Below are positions 1-10,544 of a stretch of DNA of 39,533 nucleotides, piece after piece; the first letter of the stretch is position 1, and every line of letters begins with the position of its first letter. The notes under the pieces were generated by a model, which had not been told where the DNA came from, searched no databases, and saw only the letters and a list, made by a program, of their open reading frames with translations. The position numbers were made by a program, and so were the translations under genes. The DNA is taken from positions 1-39,533 of the forward strand of contig DATFUZ010000090.1 of assembly GCA_035260545.1 (NCBI GenBank). Direction: 5' to 3'. This DNA is from DATDDB01 sp035260545. Its GTDB lineage: Bacteria; Pseudomonadota; Gammaproteobacteria; Burkholderiales; Gallionellaceae.

Positions 1-2
1 GC

Positions 3-227
3 GAGGTTCGCGTAGGGGAGACGGCGGTGGGTGCGGGAAAAATGGGCGTACTCGGCAACGACATCCATGCCGACGGCGTGGTAATTCGTGCTGACGAATC
101 GGCATGTGTCTTGCTTGCTTCTGGCATACCGCTGAATGAACCTATTATTCACTATGGGCCCTTCGTCATGAACACGCAGGGGGAAATCTACCAGGCGGTG
201 GCCGATTTCCAGGGCGGAAGGTTTTGA
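3..227 (+). CDS. Pirin family protein, C-terminal fragment (5' end outside window)
   Basis: The reading frame is open from the left edge and ends at TGA 225-227, so only the last 74 codons are present. The segment LLASGIPLNEPIIHYGPFVM followed by NTQGEIYQAVADFQ is the characteristic end of the C-terminal cupin barrel of pirins (PF05726). Pirins are iron-binding bicupin proteins; some bacterial members have quercetin dioxygenase activity, but the role of most is unknown. The N-terminal cupin with the metal-binding histidines is not in the window, so metal binding cannot be judged. The ATG at 42 is internal to the domain and is not the true start. Confidence 0.88.
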   Translation, partial: EVRVGETAVGAGKMGVLGNDIHADGVVIRADESACVLLASGIPLNEPIIHYGPFVMNTQGEIYQAVADFQGGRF

Positions 228-235
228 TTGCAGAG

Positions 236-251
236 GCCCGCAGGGGCGGGC
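236..251 (+). terminator. GC hairpin after the pirin gene (possible terminator)
   Basis: A 6-bp perfect stem (GCCCGC / GCGGGC) with a 4-base loop begins 8 bases after the pirin stop codon. There is no T-run behind it, so termination is uncertain. Confidence 0.3.
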
Positions 252-380
252 AGCCGCGCTTGGCGGGCGCCGCGAATTGACCGGTCTTCTTGTGGTACAC
301 TTCGGCAAACGCCCCGCAACGACGGGATTAAGCGCCCGTAGGAAGGGCATGATTTTTTGGCTATTTATTCAGGACTAGGT

Positions 381-1685
381 ATGGCAAGTGTGGAAACTCT
401 GGGCGCCCTCGAGCGCCGGCTCAATGCATCGATCCCGCAGCAAAAAGTACGTACGGAGGTCGAGTCGCGGCTCAAGCGCATCGGGCGCACCGCCAAGGTG
501 CATGGCTTCCGGCCCGGCAAGGCGCCGTTCAATGTTCTGCAGCGGCAATATGGCGCGCAGGTGCACCAAGAGGTGCTGGGTGAGAGTCTGCAGCGTACGT
601 TTGCCGACGAAGTGAAGGCGAACAACCTGAAAGTTGTCGGTTCTCCGACATTCGAACTGAAAGGCGACGATCCTGCGGCCGAACAGGTTGAATTTAGCGC
701 GACGTTTGAGGTCTATCCGGAAGTGACCTTGGGCGACCTGGGCGGCGAGACTGTCGAGCGCGCGGTGTTCACCCTGACCGACGCCAATGTCGAGCAGACC
801 ATAGATTCGATCCGCAAGCAGCGCACCGTATATGAAGCGGCTGCTCGCGCGGCGCAGGACGAAGACCAGGTGCGCATCGACTTTACCGGCAAGCTGGACG
901 GCGAAGTGTTCGAGGGCGGCGAGGCCAGGGATTTTGTCTTCGTGCTCGGCCAGGGGCGCATGCTGCCGGATTTTGAAAAGGCCATCGTCGGCGTGAGCGC
1001 CGGCGAGACCAAGTCGTTCGAAATGACCTTCCCCGAGGACTACCACGGCAAGGAAGTGGCGGGCAAGCAGGTGACCTTCACCATCACCGTGCATGCGGTC
1101 GAGGCGCCGCGTCTGCCGGAACTGAATGCGGAATTCGCCAAGGCGCTGGGCGTCGTGGACGGAGACGTGGAAAAGCTCAAGACCGAGATTCGCGCCAATC
1201 TGGAGCGCGAAGTGAAGCGCCGCCTCAAGGCGCGCAACAAGGACAATGCGATGGAGGCGCTGGCCAAGGTTTGCCAGCTCGACCTGCCCAAAACCCTGGT
1301 CGAGTGGGAAGCGGAAAACCTGGCGCACCAGACGGCGCATGACATGGAACAACGCGGCATGCGCATTCCCAAAGGCATGACCCTGCCGCGCGACATGTTT
1401 GTCGAGCGTGCGCAGAAGCGTGTCAAGCTCGGCCTGATTCTGTCCAAAGTGGTCGAGCAGAACGGCCTGGGCGCCAAGCCCGAACAGGTCAAGGCGCTGA
1501 TCAGCGAATACGCGCAGGAATTCAGCCAGCCCGAGCAGGTCGTGCACTGGTACCACGCCGAACCCTCGCGCATGCGCGAGGTGGAGAATCTGGTGCTGGA
1601 AGACAATGTAACAGCGTGGGTGTTCGGTGCGGCCAGGACGGTCGATAAGGACATCAAATTTGACGAACTGATGGGGAATGGATAA
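381..1685 (+). CDS. tig: Trigger factor, ribosome-associated chaperone and prolyl isomerase
   Basis: Trigger factor binds near the ribosome exit tunnel, shields nascent chains and has an FKBP-type peptidyl-prolyl isomerase domain. The 434-residue product has the ribosome-docking signature GFRPGKAP at residues 42-49, an FKBP domain at about 155-240 (VRIDFTGKLDGEVFEGG...) and the C-terminal substrate-holding arms after that. I chose ATG 381 because an AGGA lies about 7 bases upstream and the protein then starts like other trigger factors. A TTG at 357 would add eight residues and has no better ribosome site. The stop overlaps the clpP start (TAATG), so the two are translationally coupled. It heads the cluster tig-clpP-clpX-lon, which is conserved across proteobacteria. 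Confidence 0.97.
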   Translation: MASVETLGALERRLNASIPQQKVRTEVESRLKRIGRTAKVHGFRPGKAPFNVLQRQYGAQVHQEVLGESLQRTFADEVKANNLKVVGSPTFELKGDDPAAEQVEFSATFEVYPEVTLGDLGGETVERAVFTLTDANVEQTIDSIRKQRTVYEAAARAAQDEDQVRIDFTGKLDGEVFEGGEARDFVFVLGQGRMLPDFEKAIVGVSAGETKSFEMTFPEDYHGKEVAGKQVTFTITVHAVEAPRLPELNAEFAKALGVVDGDVEKLKTEIRANLEREVKRRLKARNKDNAMEALAKVCQLDLPKTLVEWEAENLAHQTAHDMEQRGMRIPKGMTLPRDMFVERAQKRVKLGLILSKVVEQNGLGAKPEQVKALISEYAQEFSQPEQVVHWYHAEPSRMREVENLVLEDNVTAWVFGAARTVDKDIKFDELMGNG

Positions 1686-2314
1686 TGAAAATGGGTGCGT
1701 CCATGCAGGGCGGCTGGAATCCGCAGAACATCGGGCTGATTCCCATGGTGGTGGAGACCACCGGGCGCGGCGAGCGGGCGTTCGATATCTATTCGCGCCT
1801 GCTCAAGGAGCGCGTGGTGTTCCTGGTCGGGGGGGTTGACGACCACTCGGCGAACCTCATCGTGGCGCAACTGTTGTTCCTGGAATCGGAAAATCCCGAG
1901 AAGGACATCCATTTTTACATCAATTCGCCCGGCGGCTCGGTGACGGCCGGCATGGCGATCTACGACACCATGCAGTTCATCAAGCCCAACATCAGCACGC
2001 TATGCATTGGACAGGCCGCCAGCATGGGCGCCTTCCTGCTCGCGGCGGGCGAGAAGGGCAAGCGCTTCTGCCTGCCGAACTCGCGCGTGATGATCCACCA
2101 GCCTTCCGCAGGCTTTCAGGGACAGGCGTCGGACATCGAAATCCACGCCAAGGAAATCCTGTTCATGAAGCAGCGGTTGAATGAGATGCTGGCCAAGCAC
2201 ACCGGCCAGTCCATCGAGGCCATAGAGCGCGACACCGACCGCGACAATTTCCTCAGTGCATCTGCGGCGGTCGAGTACGGGCTGGTCGATCAGGTGCTGG
2301 ATAAGCGCATTTAG
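1685..2314 (+). CDS. clpP: ATP-dependent Clp protease proteolytic subunit ClpP
   Basis: ClpP forms the double-heptamer serine protease chamber that degrades proteins unfolded by ClpX or ClpA in the cytoplasm. The 209-residue product has the complete triad: Ser113 in GQAASMGAFLL, His138 in MIHQP and Asp187 in DTDRDNF, each two residues offset from E. coli precursor numbering. The GERAFDIYSRLLKERVVFL segment is the N-terminal axial-loop and handle region. The start ATG overlaps the tig stop by one base. Met3 and Met7 are alternative starts. N-terminal self-processing, as in E. coli, is likely but cannot be seen. clpX follows after 35 bases in the same transcription unit, which fits co-assembly of the protease. 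Confidence 0.98.
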   Translation: MKMGASMQGGWNPQNIGLIPMVVETTGRGERAFDIYSRLLKERVVFLVGGVDDHSANLIVAQLLFLESENPEKDIHFYINSPGGSVTAGMAIYDTMQFIKPNISTLCIGQAASMGAFLLAAGEKGKRFCLPNSRVMIHQPSAGFQGQASDIEIHAKEILFMKQRLNEMLAKHTGQSIEAIERDTDRDNFLSASAAVEYGLVDQVLDKRI

Positions 2315-2349
2315 GCCATGGTGCGACTGTAACCAACCCGGAGGTAGAG

Positions 2350-3627
<1,278 letters not shown>

Positions 3628-3639
3628 GTGAGCCGATGC

Positions 3640-3661
3640 CACGCGGGGGCGTCCCCGCGTG
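3640..3661 (+). terminator. Hairpin downstream of clpX
   Basis: A perfect 9-bp stem (CACGCGGGG / CCCCGCGTG) with a 4-base loop. No T-run follows, so it may stabilise the mRNA end, attenuate, or terminate only weakly. Confidence 0.5.
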
Positions 3662-3724
3662 CGCCGATTCAGACCATAAAGGCAGAGTGGCTTTTGCGCC
3701 GTGACCCATCCACCTGACAAATTT

Positions 3725-3754
3725 GCGATTTTTCGCCAGGCAGGCGATTTTTCG
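3725..3754 (+). repeat. Two direct copies of GCGATTTTTCG, 19-base period, upstream of lon
   Basis: The 11-base word occurs at 3725-3735 and again at 3744-3754. The 19-base period, close to two helical turns, puts both copies on the same face of the DNA. They lie about 75 bases before the predicted heat-shock promoter of lon. They could be activator or repressor half-sites, or chance in a locally T-rich stretch. Confidence 0.45.
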
Positions 3755-3829
3755 GGGGATTGCCAGGGTTGCGCCAGCCTGCTGGTCGTGCCCGCTAAAT
3801 ATAATCATAATCAGTGGCTTATGAGATGG

Positions 3830-3856
3830 TTGAATTTTTCTCTCCCATCCCCATCT
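3830..3856 (+). promoter_or_regulatory. Sigma32-type heat-shock promoter of lon
   Basis: TTGAAT (3830-3835), a 13-base spacer, then CCCCATCT (3849-3856) closely match the sigma32 consensus CTTGAAA-N13/14-CCCCATNT. The predicted start is near 3862, leaving a leader of about 30 bases before the lon ATG. A separate TATAAT at 3800-3805, without a clear -35 box, could be a housekeeping promoter. Heat-shock control of lon is established in E. coli; for this organism it is inferred from the match. Confidence 0.75.
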
Positions 3857-3893
3857 TACTTTCCAGTATAGTTAAATTGCAGGAACCCGAGCC

Positions 3894-6314
<2,421 letters not shown>

Positions 6315-6326
6315 TGTATCTTGGCC

Positions 6327-6354
6327 GCCCCGCGCGCGGTGTCGCGCGCGGGGC
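6327..6354 (+). terminator. Strong GC hairpin after lon
   Basis: A perfect 12-bp stem (GCCCCGCGCGCG with its complement) around a 4-base loop, starting 13 bases after the lon stop. No T-run follows. It separates lon from the hupB promoter. Confidence 0.55.
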
Positions 6355-6379
6355 GTATTCGCGCATGTTCCCGGAATAC

Positions 6380-6408
6380 TTGACCCCGCCTGAAACCCTT
6401 GCTATAAA
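6380..6408 (+). promoter_or_regulatory. Sigma70 promoter of hupB
   Basis: TTGACC (6380-6385), exactly 17 bases, then TATAAA (6403-6408). This is one of the best sigma70 matches in the window. The predicted start is about 6415, giving a leader of about 50 bases. Because nothing separates hupB from the following tRNAs, it should also drive them. Confidence 0.8.
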
Positions 6409-6465
6409 GCCGACTCAGGGTTCTGACCTGTCAACTCACCATAAAATCGCAAAAGGGGACATACC

Positions 6466-6738
6466 GTGAACAAATCCGAACTGATTGACGCAATTGCGAA
6501 GTCCGCCGACATTTCCAAGGCGGCGGCCGGCCGTGCGCTGGACGCCACCATCGAATCGATCAAGAAGTCGATGAAAAAGGGCGATATGGTCACGCTGGTG
6601 GGTTTCGGCACCTTCTATGTCGGCAAGCGCGCTGCGCGTACCGGCCGCAATCCGCAGACCGGCGCGACCATAAAGATCAAGGCTGCAAAAGTTCCGAAGT
6701 TTAGGGCTGGTAAAGGATTAAAAGATGCGCTAAACTAG
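6466..6738 (+). CDS. hupB: HU family DNA-binding protein (HU-beta type)
   Basis: HU is the small dimeric nucleoid protein that bends DNA without strong sequence preference. The 90-residue product shows the HU fold from start to end: NKSELIDAIAKSADISKAAAGRALD (helices), GDMVTLVGFGTFYVGKRAARTGRNPQTG (the beta arm with the conserved RTGRNPQTG turn) and AAKVPKFRAGKGLKDALN at the end. The start codon is GTG at 6466, with AGGGGA about 7 bases upstream. The gene after lon is usually hupB in proteobacteria, which supports HU-beta rather than IHF. tRNA-Val begins only 10 bases after the stop, so the mRNA 3' end is probably made by tRNA processing. Confidence 0.95.
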   Translation: MNKSELIDAIAKSADISKAAAGRALDATIESIKKSMKKGDMVTLVGFGTFYVGKRAARTGRNPQTGATIKIKAAKVPKFRAGKGLKDALN

Positions 6739-6748
6739 CTGGCTCGTT

Positions 6749-6824
6749 GGGTGCTTAGCTCAGTTGGTAGAGCGTCGCCCTTACAAGGCGAATGTCGGCG
6801 GTTCGACCCCGTCAGCACCCACCA
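6749..6824 (+). tRNA. tRNA-Val (anticodon TAC)
   Basis: 76 bases with a 7-bp acceptor stem GGGTGCT / AGCACCC, a D arm (AGCTCAGTTGGTAGAGC), anticodon loop CTTACAA with TAC at 34-36, a T arm with GTTCGAC, and an encoded CCA at 6822-6824. It lies directly downstream of hupB with no room for a promoter. Confidence 0.97.
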
Positions 6825-6841
6825 GCGAGTTTCGAGTTTTT

Positions 6842-6918
6842 GGAGTGGTAGTTCAGTTGGTTAGAATACCGGCCTGTCACGCCGGGGGTCGCGGGTTCGA
6901 GTCCCGTCCACTCCGCCA
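6842..6918 (+). tRNA. tRNA-Asp (anticodon GTC)
   Basis: 77 bases with acceptor stem GGAGTGG / CCACTCC, anticodon loop CTGTCAC giving GTC, T arm GGGTTCGAGTCCC, discriminator G and an encoded CCA at 6916-6918. It follows tRNA-Val after 17 bases and is in the same transcript. Confidence 0.97.
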
Positions 6919-6927
6919 TATTGAGGG

Positions 6928-6950
6928 GGCGAACGCAAGTTCGCCTTTTT
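6928..6950 (+). terminator. Intrinsic terminator after tRNA-Asp
   Basis: A 7-bp stem GGCGAAC / GTTCGCC closed by a GCAA (GNRA) loop and followed directly by five T. It ends the hupB-tRNA-tRNA transcript; ppiD begins 61 bases later. Confidence 0.88.
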
Positions 6951-7011
6951 CATTTGATTTGCACCGGCTGGCCCAGTTGGCGCCGGATGCGAGAACCGTC
7001 GGGTAGGTGTC

Positions 7012-8892
7012 ATGTTTGATTTCGTGCATGAGAACAAGAGGGCGGTGCAAATTCTGCTTGCGCTGCTCACGCTCCCTTTCGCCATTTGGGGGGTGAATTC
7101 GTACCGGCAATCCGGAAGTGACGTCCTCGCCAAAGTGGACGGCGTCAAGATCACCCAGCAGGAATTCGACGATGCCATGCGCCAGCAGCGCGCACGAATG
7201 CAGCAAATGATGGGCGCGCAGTTCGACCCGGCCATGCTGGAAAATCCCCTTGCAAAGCAGGCTGTGCTGGAAGGCCTGATCGGGCGGCGCCTGGAGGTCA
7301 TGCAGGCGCATGTCCTCGGGCTTGCGCCGACAGATGCGCAACTGGCCAGGATGATCGCCAGCCTCCCCTATTTCCAGAGGGACGGCAAGTTCGACAAGGA
7401 GCGCTATCGCGAAGTGCTGCGCACGATCGGCATGACTCCTGACGCGTTTCAGGCCAGCGTGGGCAACGACCTGGCATCCGAGCAGTTGACTCAGATGTAT
7501 GACGAGAACGGTTACGCATCCAGGGCGGCCGCCGAGCGTCTGATTCGCATCAGCGAACAGAAGCGTGTGGTGCGCGTTGCGCGCCTGCCGCCTGAGCCCT
7601 TCCTCGCCAAGGTCAAGGTGAGCGACGCGGACATCAAGAAGTACTACGACGACAACCAGGGCGCGTTCCGCATCCCTGAGCGCGCCCGTGTCGAGTATGT
7701 CATTTTCTCCGCTGCTGCGCTGCAGCCGGGCGAGTCGGTTTCCGCGAAGGAGATTGAAGACTACTACAAGAACAATCCCGCCGAATTCACCACGCCCGAG
7801 CAGCGGCATGTCCTGCACATCCTCATCGCGCCCAAGGGCGGCGATACGGCGGCGATAGAGGCGGCCAGAAAGAAGGCCGAAGCCATCCTCGCGGAGGTTA
7901 AGCGCTCGCCCGGAAAGTTTGGCGAACTCGCGCGCAAGGATTCCGACGATCCCGTGTCAGCGGCCAAGGGCGGCGACTTGGGCTTTTTCACGCGCGGAAA
8001 GATGGTGAAGCCGTTCGATGAGGCTGTCTTTTCGCTCAAGCCCGGCCAGATCAGCGATCTGGTGCAAACCCAGTACGGCTTCCACATCATCAAGCTGCTT
8101 GAGGTGAAACCCCCGTATACGCGGCCGCTCAAGGAAGTGAAGGGCCTCATCGAGCAAAAACTGCGGATGGACAAGGCCGAAACGGAATTCTCCCAGCTTG
8201 CCAACAATTTCTATGACGAACTGCAAGCAGGCAGCCTGAAGCCGGCCGCCGCCTTGGCGAAAGTGCAGATCCAGAAGAGCGGCTGGCTGCAGATGGGCCA
8301 GCCGCAAGAGTACCCCTGGAGCGCAAAAGCGCTGGAGGCGGTGTTCTCCGATGACGTGCTGAAGAAGCATCGCAACAGCACCGCCATCGAAATCGCGCCC
8401 GACACCCTGCTTGCCGTGCGTTTGGCGGATTACAAGCCCGCCGGCATCCGGCCCTTGCAGGAGGTGAGTGCGGATATCCGCAAGCAGTTGCAGCAGCAGC
8501 GCGCCGGCGAACTGGCGGCCAAGCAGGGCGAGGCGCTGCTCGCGCAACTGCGGCATGGCGGGCATGCCGGCCTGAAGTGGTCGGCGGAGCAGACTGTGTC
8601 GCGCAGCACACAGAACCCGGCCATCGATCCGGCGTTGGCGGCGCGCATTCTGCAGGCCGATGCGGGCAAGCTGCCGGCGTACGTTGGCGCGGAGAATCCG
8701 CAGGGTGGATATGATATCGTCCGCGTGGAAAAGGTTGAGGATGCGGGTCCGGTGGACGACGCCAAACTGGCGCGCTATGAGGCGGGTCTGCGGGCTGCAT
8801 CCGGCGACGAACTGTTCAGCGCCGTGATGGCTGACGTGCGCAAGCGCGCCAGCATCAGCGTTCGCAACTTCCTGGCGAACGGCAAGGGCTGA
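7012..8892 (+). CDS. ppiD: Membrane-anchored periplasmic chaperone / parvulin PpiD
   Basis: PpiD sits at the SecYEG exit in the inner membrane and assists newly exported proteins. The 626-residue product starts MFDFVHENKRAVQILLALLTL, a single N-terminal membrane anchor at about residues 11-30. A SurA-like chaperone region follows (VDGVKITQQEFDDAMRQQ...), then a parvulin (PpiC) domain at about 264-360 containing HILIAPKG, GGDLGFF and QYGFHIIKLLEV, then a C-terminal half typical of PpiD. The start ATG follows GTAGGTGTC. No clear promoter lies in the 61 bases after the tRNA terminator, so read-through or a weak promoter is likely. Placement after hupB is the usual proteobacterial context. Confidence 0.94.
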   Translation: MFDFVHENKRAVQILLALLTLPFAIWGVNSYRQSGSDVLAKVDGVKITQQEFDDAMRQQRARMQQMMGAQFDPAMLENPLAKQAVLEGLIGRRLEVMQAHVLGLAPTDAQLARMIASLPYFQRDGKFDKERYREVLRTIGMTPDAFQASVGNDLASEQLTQMYDENGYASRAAAERLIRISEQKRVVRVARLPPEPFLAKVKVSDADIKKYYDDNQGAFRIPERARVEYVIFSAAALQPGESVSAKEIEDYYKNNPAEFTTPEQRHVLHILIAPKGGDTAAIEAARKKAEAILAEVKRSPGKFGELARKDSDDPVSAAKGGDLGFFTRGKMVKPFDEAVFSLKPGQISDLVQTQYGFHIIKLLEVKPPYTRPLKEVKGLIEQKLRMDKAETEFSQLANNFYDELQAGSLKPAAALAKVQIQKSGWLQMGQPQEYPWSAKALEAVFSDDVLKKHRNSTAIEIAPDTLLAVRLADYKPAGIRPLQEVSADIRKQLQQQRAGELAAKQGEALLAQLRHGGHAGLKWSAEQTVSRSTQNPAIDPALAARILQADAGKLPAYVGAENPQGGYDIVRVEKVEDAGPVDDAKLARYEAGLRAASGDELFSAVMADVRKRASISVRNFLANGKG

Positions 8893-8919
8893 CCGGCCGC
8901 GTCGCAGGCTGACGGCCGC

Positions 8920-8954
8920 AATAAAAACGCCACCTTCGAGGTGGCGTTTTTATT
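8920..8954. terminator. Bidirectional terminator between ppiD and fabI
   Basis: A 16-bp symmetric stem whose ends are AATAAAAA and TTTTTATT around a GCCACCT / AGGTGGC core with a 3-base loop. It reads as stem plus T-run on either strand and so serves ppiD (plus) and fabI (minus). Confidence 0.92.
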
Positions 8955-8998
8955 GGTGCGTGCGCCGTGCGGCTGCCCGGACCGCCTTGCTTGTCGCG

Positions 8999-9787
8999 TC
9001 AGGCCTCGGTGGTGCCCAGGGCGGTGGTGTTGAAGCCGCCGTCCACATAGGTGATTTCACCCGTGATGCCGCTGGACAGCTCGCTGGCCAGGAACGCGGC
9101 GGCATTGCCGACTTCGTCGATGGTGACGTTGCGCTTCAGCGGTGCATTTTTCTCGTTGTAGGCCAGGAGCTTGTTGAAGTCGCCTATGCCCGCGGCGGCC
9201 AGGGTTTTGATCGGGCCGGCGGAGATGCCGTTGACGCGGATGGCGCCGCGGCGGCCGAGATCCATCGCGAGGTAACGCACGCTGGATTCCAGGCTCGCCT
9301 TCGCCAGCCCCATGACATTGTAGTGCGGCATGGTGCGCACTGCGCCGAGGTAGCTCAGGGTGAGCAGCGAAGCGCCTTCGTTCAGGTGGGGAAGGGCGGC
9401 CTTGGCCATGGCGGGAAAACTGTAAGCGCTCACATCATGGGCAATGCGAAAGGCCTCCCGGCTGAATCCGTCCAGAAATTCGCCATCCAGGGCTTCCCGC
9501 GGCGCAAATGCGATCGCATGCACGAATCCGTCGAACTTCCCCCATGCCTTGCCGAGCTCGGCGAAGACCTGCTCGATTTCCGTATCGGAAGTGACATCGC
9601 ATGGGAAAATGAGATTGCTATCAAACTCTTGCGCCATATTGGCCACGCGATCCCTGACACGCTCTCCCTGATAAGTGAAGGCCAGAGTGGCACCCTCGCG
9701 CTTCATCGCCTTGGCGACGCCATAGGATATGGAGCGATTGCTGATCATGCCGGTTATCAATATTCGTTTATTGGCCAAAAATCCCAT
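8999..9787 (-). CDS. fabI: Enoyl-[acyl-carrier-protein] reductase (NADH), FabI
   Basis: FabI reduces the enoyl-ACP double bond in the last step of each fatty acid elongation cycle, in the cytoplasm. The product has 262 residues, the same length as E. coli FabI, and aligns without gaps through the active site: Tyr146, Tyr156 and Lys163 in SYLGAVRTMPHYNVMGLAK, plus the nucleotide-binding start GFLANKRILITGMISNRSI. I chose the ATG at 9787; the frame is open further upstream but that part runs into ccmA on the other strand. Position 93, Gly in E. coli (in SIGFAPG), is Ala here (AIAFAPR). It is monocistronic on the minus strand and divergent from ccmA. Confidence 0.97.
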   Translation of the reverse strand: MGFLANKRILITGMISNRSISYGVAKAMKREGATLAFTYQGERVRDRVANMAQEFDSNLIFPCDVTSDTEIEQVFAELGKAWGKFDGFVHAIAFAPREALDGEFLDGFSREAFRIAHDVSAYSFPAMAKAALPHLNEGASLLTLSYLGAVRTMPHYNVMGLAKASLESSVRYLAMDLGRRGAIRVNGISAGPIKTLAAAGIGDFNKLLAYNEKNAPLKRNVTIDEVGNAAAFLASELSSGITGEITYVDGGFNTTALGTTEA

Positions 9788-9830
9788 GGTGCCCCTTCTT
9801 CGGAAATGGATGTTGCGGTCAAGAACTACA

Positions 9831-9836
9831 ATTATA
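9831..9836 (-). promoter_or_regulatory. -10 element of the fabI promoter
   Basis: A perfect TATAAT on the minus strand, with a predicted start about 37 bases before the fabI ATG. No good -35 box is seen; the expected position overlaps the palindrome at 9850-9861. Confidence 0.6.
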
Positions 9837-9849
9837 CCCACACTTTCAT

Positions 9850-9861
9850 CGGTGCGCACCG
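9850..9861. promoter_or_regulatory. Palindrome CGGTGCGCACCG between the divergent fabI and ccmA promoters
   Basis: A perfect 12-base inverted repeat at the place where -35 boxes of both facing promoters should be: 13 bases from the fabI -10 and 15 bases from the ccmA -10. Neither promoter has a recognisable -35, which is the pattern expected for a site bound by an activator or a shared regulator. No known operator is assigned. Confidence 0.45.
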
Positions 9862-9876
9862 GGACGGCACACGTAG

Positions 9877-9882
9877 TATAAT
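9877..9882 (+). promoter_or_regulatory. -10 element of the ccm operon promoter
   Basis: A perfect TATAAT ending 37 bases before the ccmA ATG. The best -35 candidate, TGCGCA at 9853-9858, is weak and lies inside the palindrome. Confidence 0.6.
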
Positions 9883-9919
9883 CGGTGACTATTTTGATCA
9901 GGCGGGATGTCGTTCGGTA

Positions 9920-10534
9920 ATGCTGGAAGTGGCCAATCTTTGCTGTGTGCGCGGTGATCACCGCCTCTTTGCAGGACTGGGCTTCTCCCTTGCGGCGGGC
10001 GAGTTGATGCAGGTGCACGGGCCGAATGGCAGCGGCAAGACCAGCCTCCTGCGCACCCTGTGCGGGCTCATGGCGCCGGAAGCCGGCGAGATTCGCTGGC
10101 GCGGCACGGACATCCGTAAACTGGGCGAGAGTTATTACGCGGAACTGGCCTATCTGGGGCATCACAACGCCATCAAGGACGAGTTGAACGCGCTGGAAAA
10201 TCTGCGCATCAACGCCGGTCTCGCCGGCAATGTGGTGGAAGACAAGGCGGCGCTGACCGTCCTGCGCCGCATGGGCTTGCGCGGAAAAGAGCTGTTGCCG
10301 GTCAAGGTGTTATCGCAGGGGCAGCGCAGGCGGGTGGCGCTGGCGCGGTTGCTGGTGTCGAATGCTCCGCTGTGGATACTGGACGAACCGTTGGCTGCCC
10401 TGGACGTGGGCGCGGTAGGCATGATGCAGGAACTCATCGGCGAACACGTGTCTAACCAGGGAATGGTGATTTTTACCACCCATCAACCCCTTCAGGTGCC
10501 GGGTGTTCCCACCCGCGACCTCATGCTCTCCTGA
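9920..10534 (+). CDS. ccmA: Heme exporter ATP-binding protein CcmA
   Basis: CcmA is the ATPase of the CcmABCD complex, which releases heme-loaded CcmE during cytochrome c maturation. The 204-residue product is a short ABC protein: Walker A GPNGSGKT at 34-41, signature LSQGQRRRVALARLL, Walker B LWILDEPLAALD and an H-loop in IFTTHQPL. The length matches the family. The frame is open far upstream on this strand, but that part is antisense to fabI. ATG 9920 gives the normal N-terminus MLEVANLCCVRGD. It is the first gene of a nine-gene operon and ccmB starts 10 bases after it. Confidence 0.96.
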   Translation: MLEVANLCCVRGDHRLFAGLGFSLAAGELMQVHGPNGSGKTSLLRTLCGLMAPEAGEIRWRGTDIRKLGESYYAELAYLGHHNAIKDELNALENLRINAGLAGNVVEDKAALTVLRRMGLRGKELLPVKVLSQGQRRRVALARLLVSNAPLWILDEPLAALDVGAVGMMQELIGEHVSNQGMVIFTTHQPLQVPGVPTRDLMLS

Positions 10535-10544
10535 AGGGCGGGCG

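Noticed and set aside
277..305. TTGACC upstream of tig as a sigma70 -35 box
   Set aside because: The only TA-rich -10 candidate (TACACT at 296-301) is at a 13-base spacing, too short for sigma70.
6764..7006. An 80-codon plus-strand frame across the tRNA-Val and tRNA-Asp genes
   Set aside because: It translates tRNA sequence and runs through the terminator hairpin; both tRNAs fold fully.
8960..9919. Upstream extension of the ccmA frame by 320 codons
   Set aside because: It is antisense to fabI, and CcmA proteins are about 205 residues. ATG 9920 gives the standard N-terminus.
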